DNA of 64,000 nucleotides from an uncultured Clostridia bacterium (GCA_948467395.1 CAOKDX010000014.1:1-64000); one strand, 5' to 3'; shown: positions 27,445-35,509, counted from the first letter of the stretch. Made by a program: numbers and translations. Notes: generated by a model not told the origin, from the sequence alone.

Positions 27445-28495
27445 CTCTCATTATCTCCTTTACCCTTCCTACCGATCCGCACTCCCTGTGGGCTCCTCTC
27501 CAGAAGGGCATTTTCACCAGCCCCGCCAGTGTCCCCGCCCCATAACTGACATGGAGCAGAAAGAACAGGAAGGGAAGCAGCAGGAAGCTTCCCTGAAAAC
27601 GTTCCCCGCGGACAGCCAGGACAGCCATTACCACCGCCAGCAGCCAGTACGATCCCCACATAATAAAGGACAACTGCGGAAATCCCAGCAGGGCCAGCGC
27701 CGTGGTCAGGAGAATGCCCGCCGCAAACGCCCCCGGCACAAAATGATACAGCGACAGGCAGCCCGGACACACCCCCAGGGTAAGACCGATCCAGTAGCCG
27801 TTTCCGCATTTCTGCCGGCACATCTTCCGAAGCGTGGGACGGATATACTGATAGGAAATAATGTCTGGAGACATGCACAGGCGATAGCCGCACTTCCGCA
27901 GGCGGTAATGCAGTTCATTATCCTCCGTCCTGCCCAGGTCTTCGCGGAACCCTCCCGCCGTCTCAAACACCTCTCTGCGGTAAGCCCCATGAAAGAATGA
28001 TTTCACATAGGCCCGCTGTCCCTTTCTGCGAAAGGATGAGATGCTGCTGCCAAACATGGATTCCTCCGCCAGCAGAAGCGTCCTCCCCCAGCCGGAATCC
28101 TCCTCTGACAACACCGGACGGGCGCCGCCGGAGACCATCTCTCCCCCCTCCAGATTCACCACATTTTTCTCCACAAAATCCTCCGGAATATGGCTGTGGG
28201 CGTCCACCCGTACAATAACCTCCGTAGTAAAATGCACCAGCGCCTGATTCCAGCCGCAGCTCTGGCTGCGCCCCGGATTGTCAACGATCCGGATCCCGAT
28301 AAATTCGGCAGCCCGCTCTGCGGCGAAACGCTCCATAATCTCCCTGGTCCTGTCCTCAGAACAGCTGTCCACAAGTACGATCTCCATCCGGGAATGGGGA
28401 TATGTCTGTCTGGTAATATCCTGCAGAAGTCCCGGCAGGCTTTTTTCCTCGTTAAACGCCACTATACAAAGTGATACCTTCATATTTTCCACCAT
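27425..28495 (-). CDS. Family 2 glycosyltransferase with C-terminal membrane helices (ExoA-like)
   Basis: A 356-residue GT-A enzyme. N-terminal SLCIVAFNEEKSLP, DSCSEDRT, and an acidic metal motif VDAHSH in place of DxD, then GAYRREVF and the acceptor-side EDNELHYRLRK. Three or four hydrophobic segments occur in the last 120 residues, as in ExoA-like enzymes that build lipid-linked polysaccharides. It is the first gene of the operon leading through two LicD proteins, the dehydratase and the acyltransferase. GGAGG stands eight bases before ATG. Donor and acceptor are unknown. Confidence 0.87.
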   Translation of the reverse strand: MVENMKVSLCIVAFNEEKSLPGLLQDITRQTYPHSRMEIVLVDSCSEDRTREIMERFAAERAAEFIGIRIVDNPGRSQSCGWNQALVHFTTEVIVRVDAHSHIPEDFVEKNVVNLEGGEMVSGGARPVLSEEDSGWGRTLLLAEESMFGSSISSFRRKGQRAYVKSFFHGAYRREVFETAGGFREDLGRTEDNELHYRLRKCGYRLCMSPDIISYQYIRPTLRKMCRQKCGNGYWIGLTLGVCPGCLSLYHFVPGAFAAGILLTTALALLGFPQLSFIMWGSYWLLAVVMAVLAVRGERFQGSFLLLPFLFFLLHVSYGAGTLAGLVKMPFWRGAHRECGSVGRVKEIMRDGRTTA

Positions 28496-28516
28496 TCACA
28501 CTTCCTCCATTTCCCC

Positions 28517-28546
28517 ATTGTAGCATAAGGTATCGGGAGGACGCAA
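28517..28546 (-). promoter_or_regulatory. Promoter of the glycosyltransferase-LicD-dehydratase operon
   Basis: Minus-strand -35 TTGCGT (28541-28546) and -10 TACAAT (28517-28522) with an 18-bp spacer, about 20 bp before the start codon's leader. It diverges from the plus-strand promoter at 28556-28584. Confidence 0.6.
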
Positions 28547-28555
28547 GAAAAAGAC

Positions 28556-28584
28556 TTGAACTGGACAGGAAAAACGATTATACT
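28556..28584 (+). promoter_or_regulatory. Promoter of the GT2-GtrA fusion gene
   Basis: -35 TTGAAC (28556-28561) and -10 TATACT (28579-28584) with a 17-bp spacer, 44 bp before the GTG start. Confidence 0.75.
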
Positions 28585-28627
28585 TAGAGAAAGATTTTAA
28601 GATATGTTGGATATGGGAGGCTGCAGA

Positions 28628-29728
28628 GTGGATACCTACAAAGAAACTACCGCCATTGTCATTCCCGCACTGGATCCGGATCAGCGGATGGTCGACCTGG
28701 TCCGGGAGCTGCGGGAGTTTGGATTTGTCAACATCATTCTGACAGACGATGGCAGCAAAATAGAAAACCGCAGATTCTTCAGGGAATGCAAAGAGCAGTA
28801 TGGCTGTAAGATTATCCGCCATGTTGTCAACTTTGGCAAGGGAATGGCACTGAAATCCGCTTTCAACCATATCCTTGACAACTGCCCGGACATCACCGGC
28901 GCCGTCACCGTAGACTGCGACGGCCAGCATATCCTGGAGGATATCGATACCTGCGCCCGGCTGACTTCAGAGAATCCCGACAAGCTGATCCTTGGGTGCC
29001 GTCAGTTCAATGATCCCTCCATCCCGTGGCGCAGCCGCTTTGGCAATAACTTTACCCGGAAGGTCATCCACCTGCTCTGCGGCATCCGCGTTTCGGATAC
29101 CCAGACAGGTCTCCGGGGTCTGCCCGTTCCCCTGCTGGCCAGCCGTTTTGTAGCAGTCAAAGGAGAGCGTTTCGAGTATGAGATGAACATGCTTATCGCC
29201 GCCAGGGAATACCAGATTCCAGTAAAAGAATTCCCCATACACACGATATATCTGGAGGGAAACGAAAGCTCCCATTTCAATCCCTTTCTGGATTCCATCC
29301 GCATCTACAAGGTATTCCTGAAATTTATGCTCAGCTCCCTGTCAAGCTTTGTCATTGATATCGCGCTCTTCTACCTGCTTGGTTTCCTGCTCCGTCCCAT
29401 GATTCCGGACGATGTACTGATCTTCCGGAATGCTGTTTTCGGCGGGTCGCTTCTGACCCTGATGCGCACCGTGATCTCGCGCCTGGTCAGCTCCCTGTAC
29501 AACTTCTTTATAAACAAAAACCAGGTGTTTAAAAACGATTCCAAATCCCCTGCCATTCTTGTGCGGTACTATATCCTCTGTACCGTCCAGCTGATCCTGT
29601 CCTGGCTCCTGGTGGATCATCTGCTGGGCTTTATTGTCTACCGGACCGTGCGCAAATGCATTATCGATACGCTTCTTTTTGCACTGAGCTTCCAGATTCA
29701 GAGGGAGTGGGTATTCAGAAAACGGTAG
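28628..29728 (+). CDS. Fused lipid-carrier glycosyltransferase and GtrA-type membrane protein
   Basis: A 366-residue fusion. Residues about 1-225 form a DPM1/GtrB-like family 2 glycosyltransferase (IVIPALDPD, LTDDGSK, NFGKGMALKSAF, TVDCDGQH). Residues about 235-365 form a four-helix GtrA domain ending in QREWVFRK. The first part should load a sugar on undecaprenyl phosphate, and the second should help to flip it; usually these are separate genes. The start is GTG 28628 after GGGAGG with a 7-base spacer. It is a single-gene unit, converging with the GtrA gene 16 bp away. Confidence 0.88.
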   Translation: MDTYKETTAIVIPALDPDQRMVDLVRELREFGFVNIILTDDGSKIENRRFFRECKEQYGCKIIRHVVNFGKGMALKSAFNHILDNCPDITGAVTVDCDGQHILEDIDTCARLTSENPDKLILGCRQFNDPSIPWRSRFGNNFTRKVIHLLCGIRVSDTQTGLRGLPVPLLASRFVAVKGERFEYEMNMLIAAREYQIPVKEFPIHTIYLEGNESSHFNPFLDSIRIYKVFLKFMLSSLSSFVIDIALFYLLGFLLRPMIPDDVLIFRNAVFGGSLLTLMRTVISRLVSSLYNFFINKNQVFKNDSKSPAILVRYYILCTVQLILSWLLVDHLLGFIVYRTVRKCIIDTLLFALSFQIQREWVFRKR

Positions 29729-29744
29729 TTATGCCAGCAGCATA

Positions 29745-30194
29745 TCACTCAGAATCCGGCCTGTGGCACTCTCCCTGTCGATTGCGGAACACAAAAAATT
29801 TACTGATAAAATAATTCCCGATAATAACAAGAATCTGCGTAACCAGTTTTGCAGCCATCTTTGGCTGTCCCATCATATTATGGATCAGATAAACCCCTCC
29901 CACCTCGATCGCCATAGTAGACAGACGGCCGCCCACAAAACGGCAGAATTCCGAAAGCATCTCCTTTATTCCATTTGTTCTGGAAGAAAAAACAAAGATT
30001 TTGTTTGTTATATACGCAAATAGGATAGCAAGAATAATAGACAGGACATTTCCCAGAGTGACATCCATGCCCATCACATCACAGAAGATGGCAAACGAAA
30101 TAAGATTGACCAAAGTGGTACATCCACCAATAAACAAATACCGCATCGTCTCATTATAATATAATTTCTTTATCAGCTCCGCCAGCTTATTCAA
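29745..30194 (-). CDS. GtrA-family membrane protein (lipid-linked sugar flippase candidate)
   Basis: A 149-residue four-helix protein with the GtrA pattern MRYLFIGGCTTLVNL, YITNKIFVFSS and an end YFISKFFVFRNR. The start is TTG 30192-30194, nine bases after AAGGAG; a longer frame reaches back into the upstream gene and is rejected. It follows the GtrB-like gene by 4 bp, so the pair forms the classic synthase plus flippase unit of three-component glycosylation. The matching external transferase is not adjacent. Confidence 0.86.
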   Translation of the reverse strand: MNKLAELIKKLYYNETMRYLFIGGCTTLVNLISFAIFCDVMGMDVTLGNVLSIILAILFAYITNKIFVFSSRTNGIKEMLSEFCRFVGGRLSTMAIEVGGVYLIHNMMGQPKMAAKLVTQILVIIGNYFISKFFVFRNRQGECHRPDSE

Positions 30195-30198
30195 ATTA

Positions 30199-31173
30199 TC
30201 ATTCTCCTTCCTTCGTCTCTGTATCATCCAGCACATCCTGGACTGCAAATCTCGGCCTGCCCTTTGTCTCCAGATATATCTTTCCAATATATTCTCCAAT
30301 GACGCCGATGGCCAGCAGCTGCAGGCCGCCCAGCGCCCATATGGATACCATAAGGCTGCTCCAGCCAAGCACCGTTGCCCCTATCATGTGCCTGACAACG
30401 GAATATACCAGTATCGCTATACTAATTATAAAAATCAACGTGCCCAGGCTGAGAATAAACCGGATCGGTTTTATACTGAAGGAGGTGATGCCGTCAAAGG
30501 CAAAAGACAGCATTTTCCTCAGCGGATATTTACTCTCTCCGGCAAATCTCTCCTGTCTCTCGTAATATACCTGATCTGACGGATAACCGATCAGCGGCAC
30601 GATTCCCCTCAGAAAAAGATTCACCTCTTTATAATCCTCCAGCTGCTCCAGCACCCTTCTGCTCATAAGACGGTAATCGGCATGATTAAAAATAATATCT
30701 ACTCCCATCCATTTCATCAGCCGGTAGAACCCCTCAGCGGTAAACTTCTTGAAAAAGGTATCCTTTCTGCGGCTGCTCCTGACGCCATAGACAACATCCA
30801 TGCCTTCCTGAAACCGGCCCACCATTTCATCTATCGCGTTGATGTCGTCCTGCAGGTCGGCATCCATTGTAACGGCCGCATCACAGTGCTCCTTTGCATA
30901 CATAAGCCCTGCCAGCACGGCATTCTGGTGCCCCCGGTTCCTTGACAGATTCAGACCGCTGACTATGCCGTGCTCCTGATACAGCCCGGATATGATGCGC
31001 CAGGTCCCATCCCCTGAGCCATCATTGACATAGAGGATACGGCTCTTCCTGCTGATCTTCCCCCGGGCCATCAATCCCTCCATTAAAGGTATAAGCTGTC
31101 TCGTAGTCTCAGGCAGCACCTCTTCTTCATTGTAACATGGCACCACAATATATATAACAGAATCTTCTTTCAT
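30199..31173 (-). CDS. Undecaprenyl-phosphate glycosyltransferase, GtrB type
   Basis: A 324-residue enzyme. GT-A domain with YIVVPCYNEEEVLP, YVNDGSGDGT, NRGHQNAVLAGL and metal motif TMDADLQDD, then two C-terminal membrane helices (about 232-300) ending at VIGEYIGKIYLETKGRPRF. The family moves a sugar from UDP- or GDP-sugar to undecaprenyl phosphate on the inner leaflet. GAGGAG lies eight bases before ATG. It forms a two-gene operon with the downstream GtrA gene. Confidence 0.92.
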   Translation of the reverse strand: MKEDSVIYIVVPCYNEEEVLPETTRQLIPLMEGLMARGKISRKSRILYVNDGSGDGTWRIISGLYQEHGIVSGLNLSRNRGHQNAVLAGLMYAKEHCDAAVTMDADLQDDINAIDEMVGRFQEGMDVVYGVRSSRRKDTFFKKFTAEGFYRLMKWMGVDIIFNHADYRLMSRRVLEQLEDYKEVNLFLRGIVPLIGYPSDQVYYERQERFAGESKYPLRKMLSFAFDGITSFSIKPIRFILSLGTLIFIISIAILVYSVVRHMIGATVLGWSSLMVSIWALGGLQLLAIGVIGEYIGKIYLETKGRPRFAVQDVLDDTETKEGE

Positions 31174-31206
31174 ACTGTCTTCTCCTCACTTCCGGTCATT
31201 GTATCA

Positions 31207-31235
31207 ATCCTACCCTATTTTTCTCTTTTTTGCAA
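31207..31235 (-). promoter_or_regulatory. Promoter of the GtrB-GtrA pair
   Basis: Minus-strand -35 TTGCAA (31230-31235), -10 TAGGAT (31207-31212), 17-bp spacer. The -10 is only four of six, so moderate support. Confidence 0.5.
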
Positions 31236-31241
31236 TACAAT

Positions 31242-31270
31242 TTGACTTTTCCCCCCGAAATGGATATAGT
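31242..31270 (+). promoter_or_regulatory. Promoter of the KdsB/aldolase/KdsC cassette
   Basis: -35 TTGACT (31242-31247) and -10 TATAGT (31265-31270), 17-bp spacer, 41 bp before the first start codon. It diverges from the GtrB promoter and is the only promoter seen for the four-gene cassette. Confidence 0.78.
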
Positions 31271-31311
31271 AATACTATAGCTCCCATCCGGGTCCATGAA
31301 AGGGAAATCAT

Positions 31312-32577
31312 ATGTCTTTAAATATTTTAAATAAAAACCGATTTCGGTACTGGCTGCACCGTCTCACCACCACAATGATGGATCAGACAATACTTTTTGA
31401 GGCAGAAAACGGGACAGCATACAGCGGACGTGTCCGCGCTTTATACGAAGCACTGCGGCAGGATAAACGGTATTACAATTTCTATTTTGTATGGTCCTTT
31501 GTCACTCCGGAGGATCACAAGGAGCTCCTTGACAACCGTCATACTATGCTGGTACGGCGAGACACGGCGGAATACATCAAATGCTATATCCGGGCGGCAT
31601 TCTGTCTCAGTGACGGCCCCATGCCGCGGTATCTCAAACCGTCCAGAAACCAGGTCCACGCCCTGCTCCAGTCCGATCCGGCCAGTGAGTCTCTGATCGA
31701 CAGTCTGTGTGAAACGCCTGCCCATCACCCGTCCCACTATGAGCATTTCATTCTTTTTATTAAGAAAATGCTGAACCGGGTCCGGCTTTTGTACCTGATG
31801 GGATGGTACAACTGCCTTGGTTTTTTCCGCTCCCGGGGAATGTTACACAATAACAACAGCCTGCGTCTGGAACGGCTGAAGGATCTGCATGCCGGGGAGA
31901 GGTGTTTTCTCATTGGCAACGGTCCCAGTCTCACCGGGGAGGATCTGAATCTTCTCCAGGAGGAATATACATTTGGGACAAACATGGTGTACAAAATATT
32001 TGACACCACGGAATGGCGGCCCACCTTTCACTGTATATCGGATACCATATATGCCTCCAAGCTGGGACTGGAGCTGTCCCAGAAGGTAAAGGCACCGCTC
32101 TTCACTACCGAGCGCACATACCGCAAAATGAAGCTTAAGCCCATCAATACCACCTATGTCCATACACTGCAGAGTGAGCGTTACCGTGTCCGCGGCAATA
32201 TCCAGGCTTACTGCATGGTGAAGGCTACCGTCCTGTCACTGGCTGCCGAGATCGCGTTCCATATGGGCTTTCGCGAGATTTATTTAATTGGCGTGGACTG
32301 TACAAATCCCCACATAAAGGGCGGACACTTTACAGAGAATTACACGACGAAAGAGGTGGCGGAGACAGATATTAACCGCATCAAGACACGCATGAAGAAA
32401 AAATCCCTGACCACAGAACAGATTGGAGAACATATCATTGACCGCTCCATGGAGGTATATTCCCTACTGGATGAATATGCACAGAAAAACGGTATAAAAA
32501 TCTACAATGCCACCCGGGGCGGCAACCTTGAGATCTTTCCCAGGGTCAGGCTGGAAGATGTATTAGCAGGGAGGTGA
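31312..32577 (+). CDS. Hybrid of TagF-like N-terminal segment and DUF115/MptE-like domain
   Basis: A 421-residue protein of two parts. Residues about 25-120 (ILFEAENGTAYSGRVRALYE, then CYIRAAFCLSDGPMPRYL) resemble the N-terminal region of CDP-glycerol/ribitol phosphotransferases, but the line stops just before their WHGTPLK site. Residues about 190-415 form a DUF115/MptE-like Rossmann domain: CFLIGNGPSL (199-207), TFGTNMVYKIF and IYLIGVDCTNP. DUF115 also occurs in the Maf flagellin transferases that use CMP-nonulosonic acids. With kdsB-like and kdsC-like genes directly downstream, a role in transfer of the CMP-sugar acid is plausible but unproven. AAAGGG precedes ATG; it is the first gene of the cassette. 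Confidence 0.72.
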   Translation: MSLNILNKNRFRYWLHRLTTTMMDQTILFEAENGTAYSGRVRALYEALRQDKRYYNFYFVWSFVTPEDHKELLDNRHTMLVRRDTAEYIKCYIRAAFCLSDGPMPRYLKPSRNQVHALLQSDPASESLIDSLCETPAHHPSHYEHFILFIKKMLNRVRLLYLMGWYNCLGFFRSRGMLHNNNSLRLERLKDLHAGERCFLIGNGPSLTGEDLNLLQEEYTFGTNMVYKIFDTTEWRPTFHCISDTIYASKLGLELSQKVKAPLFTTERTYRKMKLKPINTTYVHTLQSERYRVRGNIQAYCMVKATVLSLAAEIAFHMGFREIYLIGVDCTNPHIKGGHFTENYTTKEVAETDINRIKTRMKKKSLTTEQIGEHIIDRSMEVYSLLDEYAQKNGIKIYNATRGGNLEIFPRVRLEDVLAGR

Positions 32578-32581
32578 GACT

Positions 32582-33316
32582 ATGAAGATAATCGGTGTGA
32601 TTCCGGCCCGTTATAAATCCAGCCGCTTTCCGGGCAAGCCTTTGACGGATATATGCGGCAGGCCAATGATCTACTGGGTTTACCAGCAGGCAAAAAAAGT
32701 AAAGGAATTTCATGAGGTCTACGTTGCCACGGACGACGACAGGATCCGGGAGGCATGTGAGGCATTTGAAATGAAGGTCATTATGACCTCCGACTGTCAT
32801 CAGACCGGTTCAGACCGCGTGGCTGAGGTAGCAGAAAAAGTGGAAGGGGATCTTTTTGTCAATGTACAGGGAGATGAACCTGTGATCGATCCGGAGATGA
32901 TACGTCAGGTAATCTCGATATTTACAGAGGATGACTCCGTCTATTTCGGCAGCCTCAAGAAAGAGATTACCGATCCGGATGAGATTCAGGCTGCCAGCAC
33001 GGTTAAGGTCGTGACGGACGACAATGGGGACGCCATGTATTTTTCCCGGTCCGTCATCCCTTCCAACCGAAAGGACGGCAGACTGGCGAGAGTATTCCGC
33101 CATGTGGGAATCTATGCGTATAAAAAAGACTTTCTGCTGAAGTTCGCCGCCATGGAACAGACCGAGCTGGAGCTCGGCGAGGGGATCGAACCACTCCGCG
33201 CCATGCAGCGGGGCTATAAAATGCGGCTGAAGGAGACGGAATATACATCCATCGGCGTCGATCTGCCTGAGCATGTGGCGCAGGTGGAAAAAATAATAGG
33301 GAGAGAGAATAAATGA
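32582..33316 (+). CDS. kdsB: KdsB-like CMP-3-deoxy-ulosonate cytidylyltransferase
   Basis: A 244-residue enzyme that follows Kdo cytidylyltransferase closely: IIGVIPARYKSSRFPGKPL, VATDDDRI, HQTGSDRVAEV, LFVNVQGDEP and the end VDLPEHVAQVEKI. KdsB joins CMP from CTP to Kdo. NeuA-type enzymes lack NVQGDEP, so a Kdo-like acid is the better substrate guess. Kdo is a Gram-negative lipopolysaccharide sugar, so the gene is unexpected in this organism. GGGAGG ends the gene before it, and its own stop overlaps the next start (ATGA), so the operon is tightly coupled. Confidence 0.88.
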   Translation: MKIIGVIPARYKSSRFPGKPLTDICGRPMIYWVYQQAKKVKEFHEVYVATDDDRIREACEAFEMKVIMTSDCHQTGSDRVAEVAEKVEGDLFVNVQGDEPVIDPEMIRQVISIFTEDDSVYFGSLKKEITDPDEIQAASTVKVVTDDNGDAMYFSRSVIPSNRKDGRLARVFRHVGIYAYKKDFLLKFAAMEQTELELGEGIEPLRAMQRGYKMRLKETEYTSIGVDLPEHVAQVEKIIGRENK

Positions 33317-34938
33317 AACGAGTAAATATTTTGGACTGCACCCTGCGGGACGGAGGCTATCTGATCGACAGCCAGTTTGGGAATACCGCCATCAAGGGAA
33401 TTATCCAGGGACTTACCGAAAGCGGTATCGATGTGATCGAATGCGGTTTTCTGAAAGACGAACCACATCAGACGGGGAGCACGATCTTCAACAATGCCGC
33501 CCAGCTGCGGTCATTCCTCCCGGAGGACCGCAGACAGGCCTCCTATGTGTGTCTGGCGGATTACAGCCGGTACACCATCGACAACCTGGAGCCCTGCGAC
33601 GGAACTTCCATTGACGGCGTCCGGGCCTGTTTCTTTAAGAAGGAACGCCATGATGTCATGGATTTCTGCCGCAGCATCCGCGACAAGGGTTACCGGCTCT
33701 ATGTACAGCCGGTGGACATACTCGGCTACACGGATGGGGAACTGCTGGATCTGATTGAGAAGGTAAACGAACTGGAGCCATATGCATTTTCCATTGTAGA
33801 CACCTTCGGTTCCCTCTATAAAGAGGATCTGCAGCGGGTCTTTTATCTGATCCACCACAATCTCTACTCCGGCGCAAAGATCGGATTTCATTCCCACAAC
33901 AACCTGCAGATGTCCTTCGCCCTGTCACAGGAATTTATTGAAATGACGCAGGGACTCCGGGCCGTCGTGGTGGACAGCTCCATGGCAGGCATGGGACGGG
34001 GCGCCGGCAATACCAATACAGAACTGGTCATGCAGTATATGAACCGCAAATTCAACAGCGGTTATGATATCAACACCGTCCTGGATCTGATCGACAACTA
34101 TGTAGACGGTTTTCACAGCGAATATGAATGGGGGTACTCGATCCCGTACTTCCTGGCAGGCTCCTATAGCGCCCATGTCAACAACATCTCTTATCTTTCC
34201 ACCAAGGCTGGTATCGCCAGCCGGGATATCAATTATCTGCTGAACCGGATCGGTCCGGCCGCCCGTAAGCGGTACGACTACGATCTGCTGGAAAAAACCT
34301 ATCTGGAATACCAGAGGGCGATCTGTGATGACTCCGATGCGCTGAATACACTGAAAACCGCTTTTGCCGGAAAGGATATCCTGATACTCCTGCCCGGCCA
34401 CTCCGTCACCACCCACACAGAGGAGATTATCCGGTTCTGCGACAAACATACCCCCGTGGTCATCAGCGTCAATCTGCTGTCCCAGGATTATCCCATCGAC
34501 TATGTATATTTCAGCAATAAAAACCGATACCGCTACTGGAAAAATGCATCGCATTTTTCTGAATATAAAAAGATCGTCACCTCCAATGTCACCACCGCTC
34601 CGGAACGGGATCAGCTGATCATTGATTTCACCCGTCTCATCAAATGCGGGTGGGAACAGCTGGACAACTCCGGCATCCTGCTCCTCCGCCTTCTGGATCT
34701 TCTGGATGTGAAAAGCATCGCCATTGCCGGCTTTGACGGCTACAGCCGCCATTCCGGCAGCCGGAACTACATGCAGAAATCCATGGAGAAGACAAGAAAT
34801 ACTATAAACGCGGAAGAAGCCAACAAAGAGATCCGAAACATGCTGGAGGATTATATGAACACCAGAATTTCGGACTGCCCTGTTTCATTTATCACACCTT
34901 CCTACTTTGAATCAGTTATAAAAGGAGAGCAGCTATGA
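33313..34938 (+). CDS. DRE-TIM (HMGL-like) aldolase fused to a second, DUF115-like domain
   Basis: A 541-residue protein. Residues 1-about 300 form a DRE-TIM aldolase barrel: NILDCTLRDGGYL (5-17), metal His193 and His195 in GFHSHNN, and GMGRGAGNTNTE (226-237). This family includes 4-hydroxy-2-oxovalerate aldolase, which joins or splits pyruvate and an aldehyde. Residues about 350-541 (DILILLPGHSV, DYVYFSNKNRY, SIAIAGFDGYS) look like a distant DUF115-type fold. Set between KdsB- and KdsC-like genes, it stands where KdsA (phosphoenolpyruvate-dependent) would be expected. Inference: it makes a 2-keto-3-deoxy sugar acid, or its phosphate, by pyruvate aldol addition. It overlaps both neighbours by 4 bp. 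Confidence 0.82.
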   Translation: MKRVNILDCTLRDGGYLIDSQFGNTAIKGIIQGLTESGIDVIECGFLKDEPHQTGSTIFNNAAQLRSFLPEDRRQASYVCLADYSRYTIDNLEPCDGTSIDGVRACFFKKERHDVMDFCRSIRDKGYRLYVQPVDILGYTDGELLDLIEKVNELEPYAFSIVDTFGSLYKEDLQRVFYLIHHNLYSGAKIGFHSHNNLQMSFALSQEFIEMTQGLRAVVVDSSMAGMGRGAGNTNTELVMQYMNRKFNSGYDINTVLDLIDNYVDGFHSEYEWGYSIPYFLAGSYSAHVNNISYLSTKAGIASRDINYLLNRIGPAARKRYDYDLLEKTYLEYQRAICDDSDALNTLKTAFAGKDILILLPGHSVTTHTEEIIRFCDKHTPVVISVNLLSQDYPIDYVYFSNKNRYRYWKNASHFSEYKKIVTSNVTTAPERDQLIIDFTRLIKCGWEQLDNSGILLLRLLDLLDVKSIAIAGFDGYSRHSGSRNYMQKSMEKTRNTINAEEANKEIRNMLEDYMNTRISDCPVSFITPSYFESVIKGEQL

Positions 34939-35441
34939 CAAAAGACCTGACAAAGATCCGTCTCTTCGCCATGGATGTGGACGGTACACTGACAGATGGA
35001 AAGATTTATATGGGTGAGACAGGAGAATTGATGAAATCCTTTGATGTAAAAGACGGTCTGGGCATCAAGCTCCTGATGACCCAGGGTATCGTCCCCGCCA
35101 TCATCACCGGAAGACGCTCGCAGATCGTGGAAAACCGCTGCCGTGAGATTGGTATCACGGAAATCCACCAGGGAGTGAAGCAAAAGAACGCCGTTTTCTG
35201 TGAACTGATGGAAAAATATCAGCTTCGGCGGGAAGAAACGGCCTATATCGGAGATGATATCAATGACCTGGGTGCCATGAAAGAAGCAGGCATTACGTTT
35301 GCCCCGGCAGACTGCGCCCATCAGCTCCTGCCCTATATTGATATCCGTCTCACCAGAAAAGCCGGCGACTGTCCTGTCCGGGAAGCCATCGACCTGATAT
35401 TGGACGGGCGGTATCAGGCGGAGGAGTTTACTGCCCTGTAG
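34935..35441 (+). CDS. kdsC: KdsC-like HAD phosphatase
   Basis: A 168-residue cap-less HAD enzyme with MDVDGTLTDGKIY (motif I, nucleophile Asp), ITGRRS (motif II), and GDDINDLGAM (motif IV), matching Kdo-8-phosphate phosphatase in length and order. The family hydrolyses the phosphate of 3-deoxy-ulosonate phosphates and acts as a tetramer. GGAGAG precedes the ATG, which overlaps the aldolase stop by 4 bp. It ends the four-gene cassette, followed by a long palindrome. The substrate is inferred from neighbours. Confidence 0.87.
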   Translation: MTKDLTKIRLFAMDVDGTLTDGKIYMGETGELMKSFDVKDGLGIKLLMTQGIVPAIITGRRSQIVENRCREIGITEIHQGVKQKNAVFCELMEKYQLRREETAYIGDDINDLGAMKEAGITFAPADCAHQLLPYIDIRLTRKAGDCPVREAIDLILDGRYQAEEFTAL

Positions 35442-35452
35442 TATAGCTGACC

Positions 35453-35503
35453 TAGCTCAACGGCGCGAATTTGAACCCGTCTCAAATTCGCGCCGTTGAG
35501 CTA
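35453..35503. repeat. Perfect 22-bp inverted repeat between convergent genes
   Basis: Positions 35453-35474 and 35482-35503 are exact reverse complements with a 7-nt loop (ACCCGTC). It lies 11 bp after the kdsC-like stop and 6 bp before the stop of the HipA-like gene on the other strand. Neither side has a T tract, so it is not a classical terminator, though it may end or protect both mRNAs. About 24 bases match the palindrome in the chemoreceptor leader at 20.66 kb. Confidence 0.8.
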
Positions 35504-35509
35504 CTGCTC

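Noticed and set aside
32582-33316. NeuA-type sialic or legionaminic acid cytidylyltransferase
   Set aside because: The NVQGDEP and HQTGSDRVAEV blocks are those of KdsB, and no NeuB-like synthase is near.
35453-35503. Classical intrinsic terminator
   Set aside because: The stem is perfect but no T run follows on either strand; kept as a repeat.
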